Shown in pieces: positions 26,595-38,500 of a stretch of 64,000 bases of DNA (its first letter is position 1; every line of letters starts with the position of its first letter). A model generated the notes under the pieces. It was not told the origin of the DNA. It did no database searches and saw only the letters and a program-made list of their open reading frames with translations. This stretch comes from Atherinomorus stipes. Its lineage: Eukaryota > Chordata > Actinopteri > Atheriniformes > Atherinidae. The translations under genes and the position numbers were made by a program. The stretch spans positions 62,001 to 126,000 of the forward strand of contig JALJCO010008701.1 of the NCBI GenBank assembly GCA_023101725.1, read 5' to 3'.

Positions 26595-29500
26595 ACCACC
26601 ACCACCACACCCTGTGCTGAAACAGAAACATGGTAACATGGCATCTTATGTAGCGACCAGTAGCCAATAATATTCTCATATTAATTCATACATTTAATTT
26701 CAAACTAGGCTGAGACTGCATGAACAAGGTTAAAGAGCATGTGTTCATGCATCTGTAACAGTTAACCTCCCTATTACTGAACGAGCTATAACTCAATCAT
26801 TTCATCATCATGTGACAGCTGAACGCTGTGAAGTCACGTCACATTTCCAAACTTCATCATGGAATAATTTCACATAAATGACTGAAATGAGTTGATTAAA
26901 AAATCCACTGATGACAGAAAAAATTCCTGATGAAACCGTTTCATTAGGTGGAGTTGTGCTGAAGTTCAGATTTGAGGGAACTGGTGACATTATTAAAACC
27001 TACACGTTTTCCGACATGCGCTCTGTGCGGCGCTGCTGGAGCGCACAGCTGAGGATGCACGTGTGCGCGTTTAAAGAACCACACACTTTATTTAATTTTA
27101 TGGCAATTTTTTTTTTTACATAGTGTAACGGGGTCCACTCAGGCTGGACTTTGCTCTCGTGGCCAGCAGACAGAGGTCAGTCTGATGGTTTGGGGGGGTC
27201 CCTCTTGGCTCTTGGTGCCTTAGGTCTACGAGCAGTGCGTAATGCGCGTGGTGAGAGCGACAGCACTGTACGCAAGCTTTGTTTTAATCTCTTTAACCAA
27301 ACGTTAACGTTACTCTGTTAACAGCCTGTTGTCTAAATGACAAACTGACAGAGCTACGTAAACGGAGTGAACATGAGAGACCCGACTGTAGACGTCAATA
27401 ATCTCCCGATCAAACTCCCAAACAGACAACAGGTTCAGTCTTTCGCTTAGCCAGCTTTCTCTGGAGCAGCCTGTCACACTCCTCCTGAACGTCACTCACT
27501 CATCCGGGCGCACTGCAGTCTCATGAGAAGATCCAGCTTTTTGATGTTATGTTTTTCTTCTTCTATTTTTAAAAATATTTGTTTGAAATAAGTATTCGTA
27601 AAAATCACATTATTTGTGCCATTCTGAATACCATATTCGGATTCGGCTCCCCCCTATGGTATATGTAAATATGATATCTCCTTCATGTAAATATCATACC
27701 GGTATATCGTCCAGCCGTAATATCTGTTGCTTTTTCCTTGTTACTGTGGGAGACTTATTGGACTTAAATTATCTATCTGCTAGGCAACTAATAAAATGAG
27801 TCTTTACTGCCAGAAGAATATTTCTGGAGATTTTGGCACATTTTTCTTTTTTTTTCTTTTTTTAGCTGTGTTGCTCATGCTTCAAAAGCATGATGTATAC
27901 AAATTATACCTTGTTGTAAAAGGACTAATCAGGCTGTCCAAAGATGCATAAAACAACATTAGCTGGTATTATTGAAGAAGAGAACTACTGCACCAAGTTC
28001 TTCAAGCACTGTGGTAAAGGTATGTTTTATTTCAATTTATTGCTTTTACAATAATTGTATTGATACTGTTAGTTAATTTCTTTCCTATTGTTAATATTAG
28101 GCATCTCTGTGGTGACATGTGTCTGACATAGGCGGTTTTAATTGGAAACAAACTGAAAAAAAAAAAAAGGTCTGTGCCTCTGCCAGCCTTGTGTTGGGAA
28201 TCGGTATCTCTCCAAGCCAGTAAATATTGACTGAACCAGGTTTCCAAGAGAACCGGACCTGCCAGCACACAATGTAAAAACACTGTAGGCTGGTGGCAGC
28301 TGTCAGTCTTCATGGCTCTAATATCTTTTTACAGACCCACACTTAAATGAAAACAACCATGGCCTCTTTATAATTAAATGTTTGCAAGGCATTAATTATT
28401 TAAGGCCCACATGCAGCATGTTTCAAATAAGCAACAGGGTTTCTTGGAAACCACTTCAATTTTCTCATTCAAAGGGAAATTTTTTCATTAAAATAGGTAA
28501 ACGTTAACAAGACAAAACAGCCTGAGGTAAAAACTCCCTTTCAAAAAGCAACGTATGACTCATTACGTTTATTTATTTCAGTAAAGCTCAGACATTCATG
28601 ACAATAACAGAAAAATGAGAGGATTAACTATTATGAAGTATGCAACAATACTTAAATATTACCACTATGAATACATTGTGGCTGTCAATCTGAATAGAAT
28701 TTACACTGACTTTAGTAATCCACAGCTCTTCCCTAAAGCTGCTTTCTAATAAGCTTAAATCAACACACATAGATACAAATGCATCTCAATACATGACTAT
28801 ATGTCTGACAGGTTGGGAGAAAAGGAAATTGGCAGCTTTGTGTTGTATATATATGATTTACTGAAGCAAGAAAAAGAGCAAGAGTCACAGGTGAGATTTC
28901 ACAGGTAACTCTTTTCCAAACCATCAACATTTGCTGGGCTTAAAGTTGGTCAAATTTCCACCACCTGAAGAGCTGTGTGTTGTTTAAAGAGCTACAAAAC
29001 TCACCCCGTCATGAACCAAAGCCTTCCACGTGTGCTCCAGTTTCTTGATTAGCCTGCAGAAACAAAAAGTTTACATGATGCTGAGCAGGTCTCATACACT
29101 GAAAACACATCATGTTTTCAGTGTAAGCTGAGGGCTGCAAATGTGCTGCCTAGGGATGAAGTCCAAGAACAAAAGCACACGGAGCTGCAGGAGGATGCTA
29201 CATGATGTACTCATTGTTTTAACTTCCAAATCAAGGCTGTTTCACACCGTCTGATGATGACTTGTGTGATTATCACCTGTAGGACTGCAAGATGTCGATG
29301 ATTCCGATGTAGAGCAGGAGTCTTTCCCCTTTGCCATTAACAGCTGGAATCCCGCCCATCCTGGAAGAAGGAAAGTAAGACTTAAAGTAAGAATATTACC
29401 ATGTTTGCACATGCAGACTCTGTATTATTAACTAAATTATTTTGTTCTTTCTTACATCAAGTGTAGTCCAACTTCTTGTTAGAAATCTAAAGTTAAGAAT

Positions 29501-32500
29501 ATTTTATCATCTGATCATACTGACTGTTTACAGTCTGAGCCCTGACAATAAACTACTGTCTGCTTTACACACAAGTTTGACCTGAAAGTTATTTGAAAGT
29601 GAAGAAGCGTGCCTCAAAAGAATCTTTTAAAAAAAATAGTTCATATGTCTTCTTAAATTTTCTTACACAAGTTTGTGCCTTTTTTGGTATTGTTTATGTA
29701 TATGGCTAACTCCACCACTTGAACGCCACTACCCTGCAGGTTTTAGATGTTTTTCTGTTTTATTTTTTTGTTTGTTTGTTTTTTTGGTGCAGAGCTTGGA
29801 TCCATTCCCTACTCTAAGAGGAAAATACAAGCTGAAATCTGTGTAGTTGTTACCAGTAAAAGTTTTTTTTTAAAAAAAGAAGAAGTTACGATTCAGAGTA
29901 GTTTAAAACATTTATTTTGGGGGGGGAGTAGGGGTTGGGAGTCATCATCAATATGTGTGTATGTGTGTCTTTGTGCTATATACTTGGATGTGTGAAGGCT
30001 TGTTTTTATTTTAATGTGCATTTGTTTTTATTATGTCAGGCACTTTGTGATGCTTTTTAATGGCATGAAAAGTGCTTTATAAATAGTTTGATTTGATTTG
30101 AATTGATTTATTTACTGGGAAAAATCAATAGAATTTGTTCAAAAAGCAGATGAAGTTAAAGTTTTGAATGCCAATTGGATTTAAAAATGGCATGTTAAGT
30201 TTACATGGCTCCATCATGTACGCTAAAATCTGCTCAAACATTCAGCTGAGAAGAACATACATACAGAGGAACTGAAAAAGTGAAGGAAAAAAAGAGGCAT
30301 CCTAAACTATATACTTTTCATATATCGATGTAACAGGTGCAGAGAAAACAAAGGGACTTTATTTCTTAGTAGAAGATTTAATTAAGGAACTTTGTGGGGA
30401 AGTTGTGGCAGTAATACAAAAGGCTCTACTCATTCTTAGTGGTTTTGTGTTTGAGTATTGGATAAAAAACGGAAAACGGATTTATTTTAAGGTGCCGATA
30501 TGAAAAAGCATCAAATATAATGTGTTTTATTTGTGCTCATTTATTTCAAATGATTGAACAAGTTCAATCCTGTACCTCCTCTTTTACTGTATTATGGTAA
30601 ATCTGATACGCGGGCTCTCTATTCTTTACGCGTCACATTTATCACAGTGCTCCTCACGTGTCGTCAGTGTCGATGGACCCTCCGCAGGCGGCTCCCCCCT
30701 GGATGGACTCCATGGCAGTGGAGTACAAGGCCTTCTGCTGGGCCACAGGCCTCTTCTCGTCGCTGTCGCCCTGGGAGCCTTCCATCTGCCTCTCCCTCTC
30801 TGCCTGGTCCATGTTGTGGACCCCGAGCAGCAAGCTGTAGTCCATGATCTTGAAGCTTTCCAGCACCTGAGCACAGACCACATGCGGACAAAGAGAAATG
30901 TGAACTTGTTGATTGACATGCGATCTTTAAACCTTGCTGAAAGTTTCATTTCTTTAATCACTAAGAAAGAGAAAAGCTGAAGCTTTTACACCAAAATTGT
31001 GCTCAAGATGCACAATGAATACGAAATGCATCTGAAAACCAGAGTGTGCACACTTTCCTCCAAAGACAGGGCCAATAAATATAAACATGAGGCCGTGATT
31101 TACAGACCAGACACTCTGTTAAAAGTCTGGCTCGTAAAAAAAGTTCTAATTTATAGTGAGGAATCGGGGGGGATGCCAAACACTCTCTCAAACAGATTCT
31201 GCCTTCCCTTCCATTCCTGTCATCAATGAATCTTTGACCCCCACCCCATGTGTCCTCCTTCACAACTAGTAAACAACCCCAACCTCTCCTATGTCCCTAA
31301 CAAACTAGGCAGAGTCTTTGCAGCCATTTTTTTCTCACCAGGCAGTCTCTCTGTAGAGTCTTCACCAGTGCGTTGTAGGTGTCCTGGTCCAGCATCAGTC
31401 CATCCTGAATGTCTTGCATGAAGTCCAAATCTTTGAAGGTGGGCCTAGCCTTCTCCCTTTCCTTCTTGGATGCCCGCCTCTTGTAAGTGGAGCCTTTTAG
31501 GTCATATTTGAGGTGCATGCGAACCACGCGGGGCAGGACGTTGTTCATCACCACCACACGGATGTTCTTCCCGCCTGACTGGACGCAGTACAGACCGAAG
31601 AACTTGGGCAGCAAAGTGCGAGGGTTCTGATTCAAGTTCTGAAGAAGAAAAAGATGGAGGAAACCAAAAGGTCACAATTGGGTTTAGAGAAGTAAAGTTA
31701 AAGATAGACTTCATTTTACAAGGTAATGATTAAAATCTATAGTGTGGAAATGTGCCTTTTACAAGACAGTCAAAACAGCATAACCTGGAACGTCAGGGAG
31801 CGTCAGCTTACTGTATAGTGATCAAACATTTATGAGCTATAGGATCAGTGGTGCTTGTTACGCAAACGGTTGCGTGACAAACAAGATGCAACTGTGAGTG
31901 AAAACACTTGGTCTACAGTTAAACTTCTACCACCTGATCACATTGGGAAGCCTTATGTAACAGAGGGAACTCAAGTCAACATTTACCCCACAGCGATACA
32001 GTATATGTGATACATGGAAACAGCAGAGCTCAGTCTGAGGTCATACTGCTGTATAGTCAGAGCACAGGGAAGCCCAAGTACATACAGACCAAAATGAAAA
32101 AGGAATGCAATCAAAAGTATATAAGCCAAGTTTTAACTATTCAATTTGAAATATGAGGCTAAAATTAAACCTAAAACCTTCTCCTTGCATCATAGTCTCT
32201 TCGTTCAGGGATGTGAGGAGAGGGAACAAAGACAGTTGTAAAGAAAGAGGAGAATATAAAGATATTTTACTAAAAATGGACATTTTTCACTTCATAACCA
32301 GTATTTTATCCAAAATCAATTTTATGTGATGAGTGATATGGCTCTTTCTACCCTTCTGCAGAACGTTATTATTTCTGTCAGATGAGCACTTAAGAGATTA
32401 TACTTACATTTACTTCAATTTACAAAGTGGGATTAACATGTCACATCCCCTCGAGATGTTACAGAAACCTAAAAGACTTCTGCAGAGGATGCAGCCATGT

Positions 32501-35500
32501 GTCTTGCTACATGAGGAGTTAATCAGATTTAATCTACGTTTTATAAACTGTGCAACATCCAGATTTAGTGAGATTATAGCAAACCAGATCTTTCATTCCC
32601 AGAATAGAGGATGCCACACAATTACACAGTTCTATAGGCTGTTATTAGTGAATCTGTCACTGTATTATTATGACAAAGACACTAAAATAAAGACAAATAT
32701 GAATAATTCCTTTACCTTATTAATCCCAAATGGCACTCTGGTGGACTGAACTCAAATTACTCCAGACCCAAGTCCACCTCTGTAACAAGTGGGCAACCAC
32801 TACCCCTTTGGTGTGAAATCATTGTGATTGCATAATAATAAGCCAATAAATAAAATAATTGATAATGTGAATGTTATGTGTAGTGTATGCTAATTAGGGA
32901 TGTTCGATATTGGCTTTTTTACCGATATCCGATATTGTCCAACTCTTAATTTCCAATATCCAATATCAGCTGATACCAATCTGCCCAGAGAACTGTGAGG
33001 TTGTATCTATCATATTTTGAGAAATACAACTATATTCTGCTACGAGAGCAAAGATCCCAAAATAGCCTTAACTCAGCCAGAGGAGTTCATTCTGGACATC
33101 TGGCTGCCAGATATCAGATACTAGCAGGTATTAGCCAACATGTGGCCAATTGTAATGTTTCTGACAACTTTGTAACTTAACCAACAACTTAAAACCAGAC
33201 ATATAAGCAAGTCAGTCTGTAGCAGCAGCAGCAGCACCGTAGTCACATGACTCTAAAAGGAATGCTGGGATATGAAGTTCTTCCAGAATATCGGGGACTT
33301 TTCTACATGTTGGACTGGTGCTAATGGAGCAAGATGACGAGTGACGAAATCTTGTGAGATCTTGTTGCTCCGTTATGATATCTCACGAGATTTCATCAGA
33401 AAAATATATCGGTCCGAAAAAAAAGTTTATATCTCACATTTTAATGCAGATATAAGCCAATAATATGAGACATCTATAACGTAAATGTACTGTATATCCT
33501 ATTCGGGAACAAATCCTAATAAATCCTAATAAAATATAGCAAGAGGTTCATTTTTCCTTTTATCTGTTTAGTAACCACAATAGAACCATAGGCTCCAGCA
33601 ACCCTGAAATGGACTACGTGATACAGAAAATGAATGAATGAATGAATGAGTGAGTGAATGAATGTTGGCTTTGCCATGGCTGCCAGGATTGTTTTGGCTA
33701 AACTAGATGCAATAGTGGCATCTGTCGATTAGCTGGTTAATTAAAAGAAAAAAGAAGAGGGGATAGGAGAGGATTAACATTAAGACAAACTTTGTCTGGA
33801 TTTTGGAAGAACAAGGAGGCCTAGTTGAGACTGAATGGCATCAATATGTGTAGCTTGATTTTATTTGTTCATTTCATCTTATTCTGTTTTGGGTTTTTAA
33901 ATTGCAATTTGTAATGCCCTGAAATTAAATGGGAAAATAATATCAGAGCAGGGTGCAACAGTGATGCTTTATAGAAAAGGAAAATTTAAAATACCTCCAA
34001 ATTACCACTGATGAACAACTTAGAAACCAGCTGTCTTCCATACAAGGTTCTCTTCTCCTGCCTCCAATCTGCTCTGAATATTTCAGTAGTCAATCCAAAT
34101 AAATGAGGTTAGTCGGGCTGGGTGCTCAGAGAAAACCTGCTTTGACCTTGGGAACCGGGCCAACCGAGTCCCATTAGAGAAATGAGGCCAGCGAGAGAAA
34201 GCGATAGTGCAAGCCCTCAAAGTGGAAACGCACAGAATTCAGAAGTGGAAATGGCAAAGAGGAGAAAAAAAGATATGCAGACAGAGGGGTGATAAAGGAT
34301 GAATGTGGAAGTGTGGCCAAGAGGGCTCAGCATTCAATGAATGACCTTTGCTGCATGGGAGAAACCGGTAGAGGAAGTGGCATGAAAGAGGGAGACCGAA
34401 CACACACAGAGAAAGAGCGTCCTCCGCCCTCAACCACACACGACCCTTCTGTTGATGCTAAGAGGGCAGAGCAGTGACGAGCCAACAACACTGACACGTG
34501 AGGAGGAGGAGAGGTAGCAGAGGGATGAACAAAATGTGAGCAAGGGAGAAAAGCAGTAGAGAGGATGGATTAAGCATGAGGATGGAATTAGAGATAAAGG
34601 AAAAAATAATTAGTTATAGCAAAGAGACTGAGAGGCTTTATACGAAGGGGGATAGAAGAAAGAAGCGTGTAATATGAGGGCAAATACAAAGGGAGAGAAG
34701 TGGAAGCAGGGAGTCAGTTACATCACTGCGATCAGCATGCTGCCCAGAGCCAGACGCCTCAGCCAGTCAGCTGTGGAAGACATGTGGAGCTCCAACGGCA
34801 GCCTACATTATGTGTTTGCTGCAAATACAAATGAGTTTGGAGCATTAAAACAACAGTTTGCAGTTTTTATGGTTTTCTGAGTCGCTATGAACGTGAGTAT
34901 GTAAAGCAGTTTTCCTCAGTCCGGCTGCTGTCGCCACGGGCAACAGCTTCTCTATGTGAGCCTGAATGTCTGCACTTTCATTACACCACTTCTTTAACAC
35001 CAATTATACCTGCAAAAGTGCTGCAGAGCACAACCAAGAGTATGGAAAGGTCACAGTAAATGTGCTGAGTCTTTAACATCCCTCAATGATTAACCCCTTG
35101 TGAGGTGTTCAGGTCTATTGGATCCATTATTAACATTTACTGAGAGAGAGAGAGAGAGAGAGAGAGAGGGAAGGGGGGGGGGACTAATTTGCCCTCCTTC
35201 ACATTTTGAATCTACCATATACCTGAGCCTGTGAGTGTGTGTTTGCAGCACCTTCCTCAGGCTGAACCCTAAGCTTATTCCCATCGCCTGCAACCCCATC
35301 CAATCATGTTGCTCCTCCAGACCCCAAACAGAGAGTAGCAAAACAATCACATACAGTAAGGGCTAGATGAGTTCCTGCAGGGGTCTTTGCCCGCGGCTGT
35401 CGGCATATAAATAAACACAAGGCCGAGGGGCCGTGAACCTGAGAGGCTGGAGGAGCAGCATGGACATACATGGAGCTGTTGCTGGCTGATTTCAGTCAGA

Positions 35501-38500
35501 ATGAACCAGCAGATTGCAGACTGGATGGGCTGGTGTTGGTGCAAGTCATGCTCTGTTCAGCTTCAGGACAGTACATCCAGCTACTTAAAAACACCAGCCA
35601 GTCTCTTATGAAGCCGCGTGGCCTGAGGTTTCAAAGGAGATGATCAGAACTATCATTTCTGCTGTGCATGAAAAGGATGTCACGCTTGGAGGGGAAATTT
35701 CCAAGGTCTTACATAAATCTAAACCAAAGCATCAGGAGAAGTCATGAATCACGTGTGCAGTGGCCCTTTTACACTGCCAGGCTTCTCCGTCTTTTCTGCA
35801 GTACTTATAAATATGTGGCTCAGTAAAAGACAACCCTGCTGTTATATTTGCACAGATCAGCATGTTTTATTCTCTATGTGATACCCTGCAAGTGTGATGC
35901 CTACCATAAAAAGTATCAGCCGGAGTAGGAAGAGCCCAGCAGCTGAGATGTGCTGGCAGGTTATTTCAATTACAACATAATTCTCTGACAGTTTTACCAT
36001 CCGTGACACACTCTGTTAAGAACAACCTCTTTAAATCATTCAGACTTTGCACCAGAAGCCAAAAAGCATCTCTCCTTTATGCATTTGGACTTTTGCTTAC
36101 CATGTAGTATCCAGGCAGCAGTTTCTGTAAGAATTCAGCCTCCTTGTGCATCACAGTTTTGATGATGAACTCATCGTCCTTCGTAAGATAAAAGACCGAA
36201 CCACTGGCTCCAGGGTTGGACAGCTCGATCAGGGGCTCATTGCACAGGGAGTACTGCAGGTTCACACAGAAACAGAAACATAACAGACCAAAACATTACA
36301 TTAGCTTTTGCTTTTTAACCCTACAAATACCAGGCAATCTAGTTTAGAGGATGCTCATTTGATCACAGAAGAAGATGATTTTCTTGGCTGGTTATAACTA
36401 TTATCATGTAAGTTTAAAGGCTGCAGAAGAAGCAGCTAAAGTGCTTTAATTGCTTTGGTAAGCTGTGTGTCACAGCTTCTGCAGCCACAACTGTGATGTG
36501 TTGGGTTGAATCAGCGGGTTTTCAGGACATGAGTATTTATCAGTAAGCACCTCCTTGTTTCACCTCCCCCACATCTCCCTGTGTGCCTCCTCTTCAACTT
36601 TCCCCTGTGCCTAGCAGTCTGAAAACCCTTTTTTTATACCATTACAGTACATATTACTAAAACTAGTGGAAGAAACAGCTAAAAGATGTGACTCTGCTTT
36701 TAGAAACTCCTCCAATGTCCTATCTGTAAAGCAGACATTATGTATACACTTGTATGTATGCACAAAAATTCATATTATGAGCAAATAGTATATGAGAGAG
36801 ATGCACTGTGAAGAGTTCAGTGAGTAGAACAGAGGCAGTATCAGATCCACTTTCCTATTAGACTTGATGGGAAAGTGTGTACAACCTTTTGGCAGGTACT
36901 GCATCCAGTAACACAGTTAGATTGAGTTAGATGTCAAATAATGACAAAGATGTTAATTCTCCACTTGTTCCCACACATCAGTCTCCTGCTGATGTGATGA
37001 TTAGCTCAACTAATGAGCCTTTTCTACCCCTGTCTGCTCGACTAATGGCTCACTTTTCAAATAGACTTCATTTCAAATAGACAGTCTGGCATTTAATTTC
37101 ACACCTTTATTTTTTCTATAAAGACGAAGCTGAAAGGGTTGTAGGGAAAATGTTAAGGTGCCTTAATAATCTGAGCAATACCAGCCAAGTCAGTCTAACC
37201 AGCCTTAATGAAGAGACTAAAACAAGTCGTGCTGCCTTGTCCTCAGTTGACTTGTGTGCACATATGCAGATAAGAATGAAGGGAAAAAGCAGGCAAGATG
37301 GGGTATTTCCACATGGTTGGAGTACCAACACGTTAAAGATAACAGCATAAGCAGTGACTAAGCAGTTAATGTATATATGCAGCTCGACTGCTCCGGGCAG
37401 GCGGTGAATCATGCAGACTTCAGGGTCTCGACTTTAATGGAGGAAGACGAGCTGCAGACTTTCCCTCTCCTCTCTTTGATGTTGAGGGTTTCTCGTCCTG
37501 ATTGCTCCTCAATTTGGTTCGACTATTACCCAATGTCTCATCTATTTTCACATTAAATGTAGCCATGAAGTGTTTCAATGTCTTTCTTCGCTTCAATCTC
37601 ATATCTGTCCCTGTTGCTATGTGGTGCCGACTCCTGCTCCCCGTTTCCTCATCCTACGGCCGTTCAGTTTCCACCATAGTCAGCCACCTAAATGCAGACT
37701 TTTCCATCTCTAAATAATGCTGAGGTCTAATCTGTCATAGCAAGTGAGAAAGAAAAGAAAAGAAAAGAAAAGAAAAGAAAAGAAAAGAAAAGAAAAGAAA
37801 AGAAAAGAAAAGAAAAGAAAAGAAAAGAAAAGAAAAGAAAAGAAAAGAAAAGAAAAGAAAATCACAGAGGAGTAAGTCTTACCAGGTAGTCATCTGGCCT
37901 GATGCCGAACAGTTCTCTGAAATAACGGAAGGCCACTGGAGCATATGTTTTAAAGCGGAAGTCTGGGAAATGATGCGCTGGAGTGAGGTTGCTTCCTTCA
38001 CTAGAGTGTAGAACAAAATCAGAGCAAAAACAATCAAAATAGATAAGCATTTCAAGGAACTTTTAAAAATACAAGTAACTCTTAAAGAGTTCATGGAATG
38101 GCTTGGTGGGTGTAGCAACCTGGGGAAAAAGATGCTCTCCACCACGTAGAAATCCTGCATCAACACATCCCTCTCTGGCTTGGAGCTTAAGTTGCCCACT
38201 GTGTAACCGATTCCCAGCTGGATGGCACCTTTCAAGGCTGATGATGTGGTCTGCAGGGTGAGTAAGGGAGGAAGAGGGCCATATAGTAAACAAAAAGCTC
38301 CAAAAGCAACTCAAAATACTTAAAAAAAAACTAATACAGCACTTTTTTATATGTAGTTTCTCCTGATGCATCCACTCCTCTATGGCCAATCTTCTTCCCC
38401 TGACCAGGCTGGCCTGAGGATGAGGGCATCTGATGAGAGGTAGAGAGACAGATTCGTATCATAGAGGGTTATGCATCTGCTCATTATCATTAATAAATGT

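Larger units (their letters stand above)
25745..27719. mobile_element. hAT-like element inserted in the Tc1-like element
   Basis: Ends TAGGGCTGGCCGATATGG and ATATCGTCCAGCCGTA are inverted repeats. Flanks ATATGTGT (25,737-25,744) and ATATCTGT (27,720-27,727) form an 8-bp duplication with one mismatch. Without its own insertion it would be about 530 bp. Confidence 0.8.
25171..27974. mobile_element. Tc1-like element, outer member of a nested insertion
   Basis: The left end (CCAATTATGGTGCTGTATTA, TTGGAAAGCCTGACCAGTTA) and right end (GACTAATCAGGCTGTCCAA, TTAGCTGGTATTATTG) form long inverted repeats like those at 12,402-12,897. Before the nested insertion, the plus strand near 25,618-25,721 reads [20 protein letters not shown], a Tc1 transposase C-terminal signature, ending LNE and a stop. 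Without the nested element it would be about 820 bp. Confidence 0.7.
24290..29004 (-). other. pip5k1c: pip5k1c intron between exons ten and eleven
   Basis: About 4.7 kb, of which 25,171-27,974 is a three-level nest of transposons. The flanks (24,290-25,170 and 27,975-29,004) show nothing recognisable. Confidence 0.6.
31639..36100 (-). other. pip5k1c: pip5k1c intron between exons six and seven
   Basis: About 4.5 kb. It contains an hAT-like copy (32,895-33,478), a repeat fragment with a TGAA microsatellite (33,586-33,664) and an AG microsatellite (35,142-35,168). The purine-rich stretch at 34,370-34,680 and the rest show no gene. Confidence 0.6.

Noticed and set aside
30554..30980. Plus-strand open frames of up to 128 codons over pip5k1c exon eight
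   Set aside because: Antisense shadows. The minus strand carries the conserved kinase sequence and splice sites.
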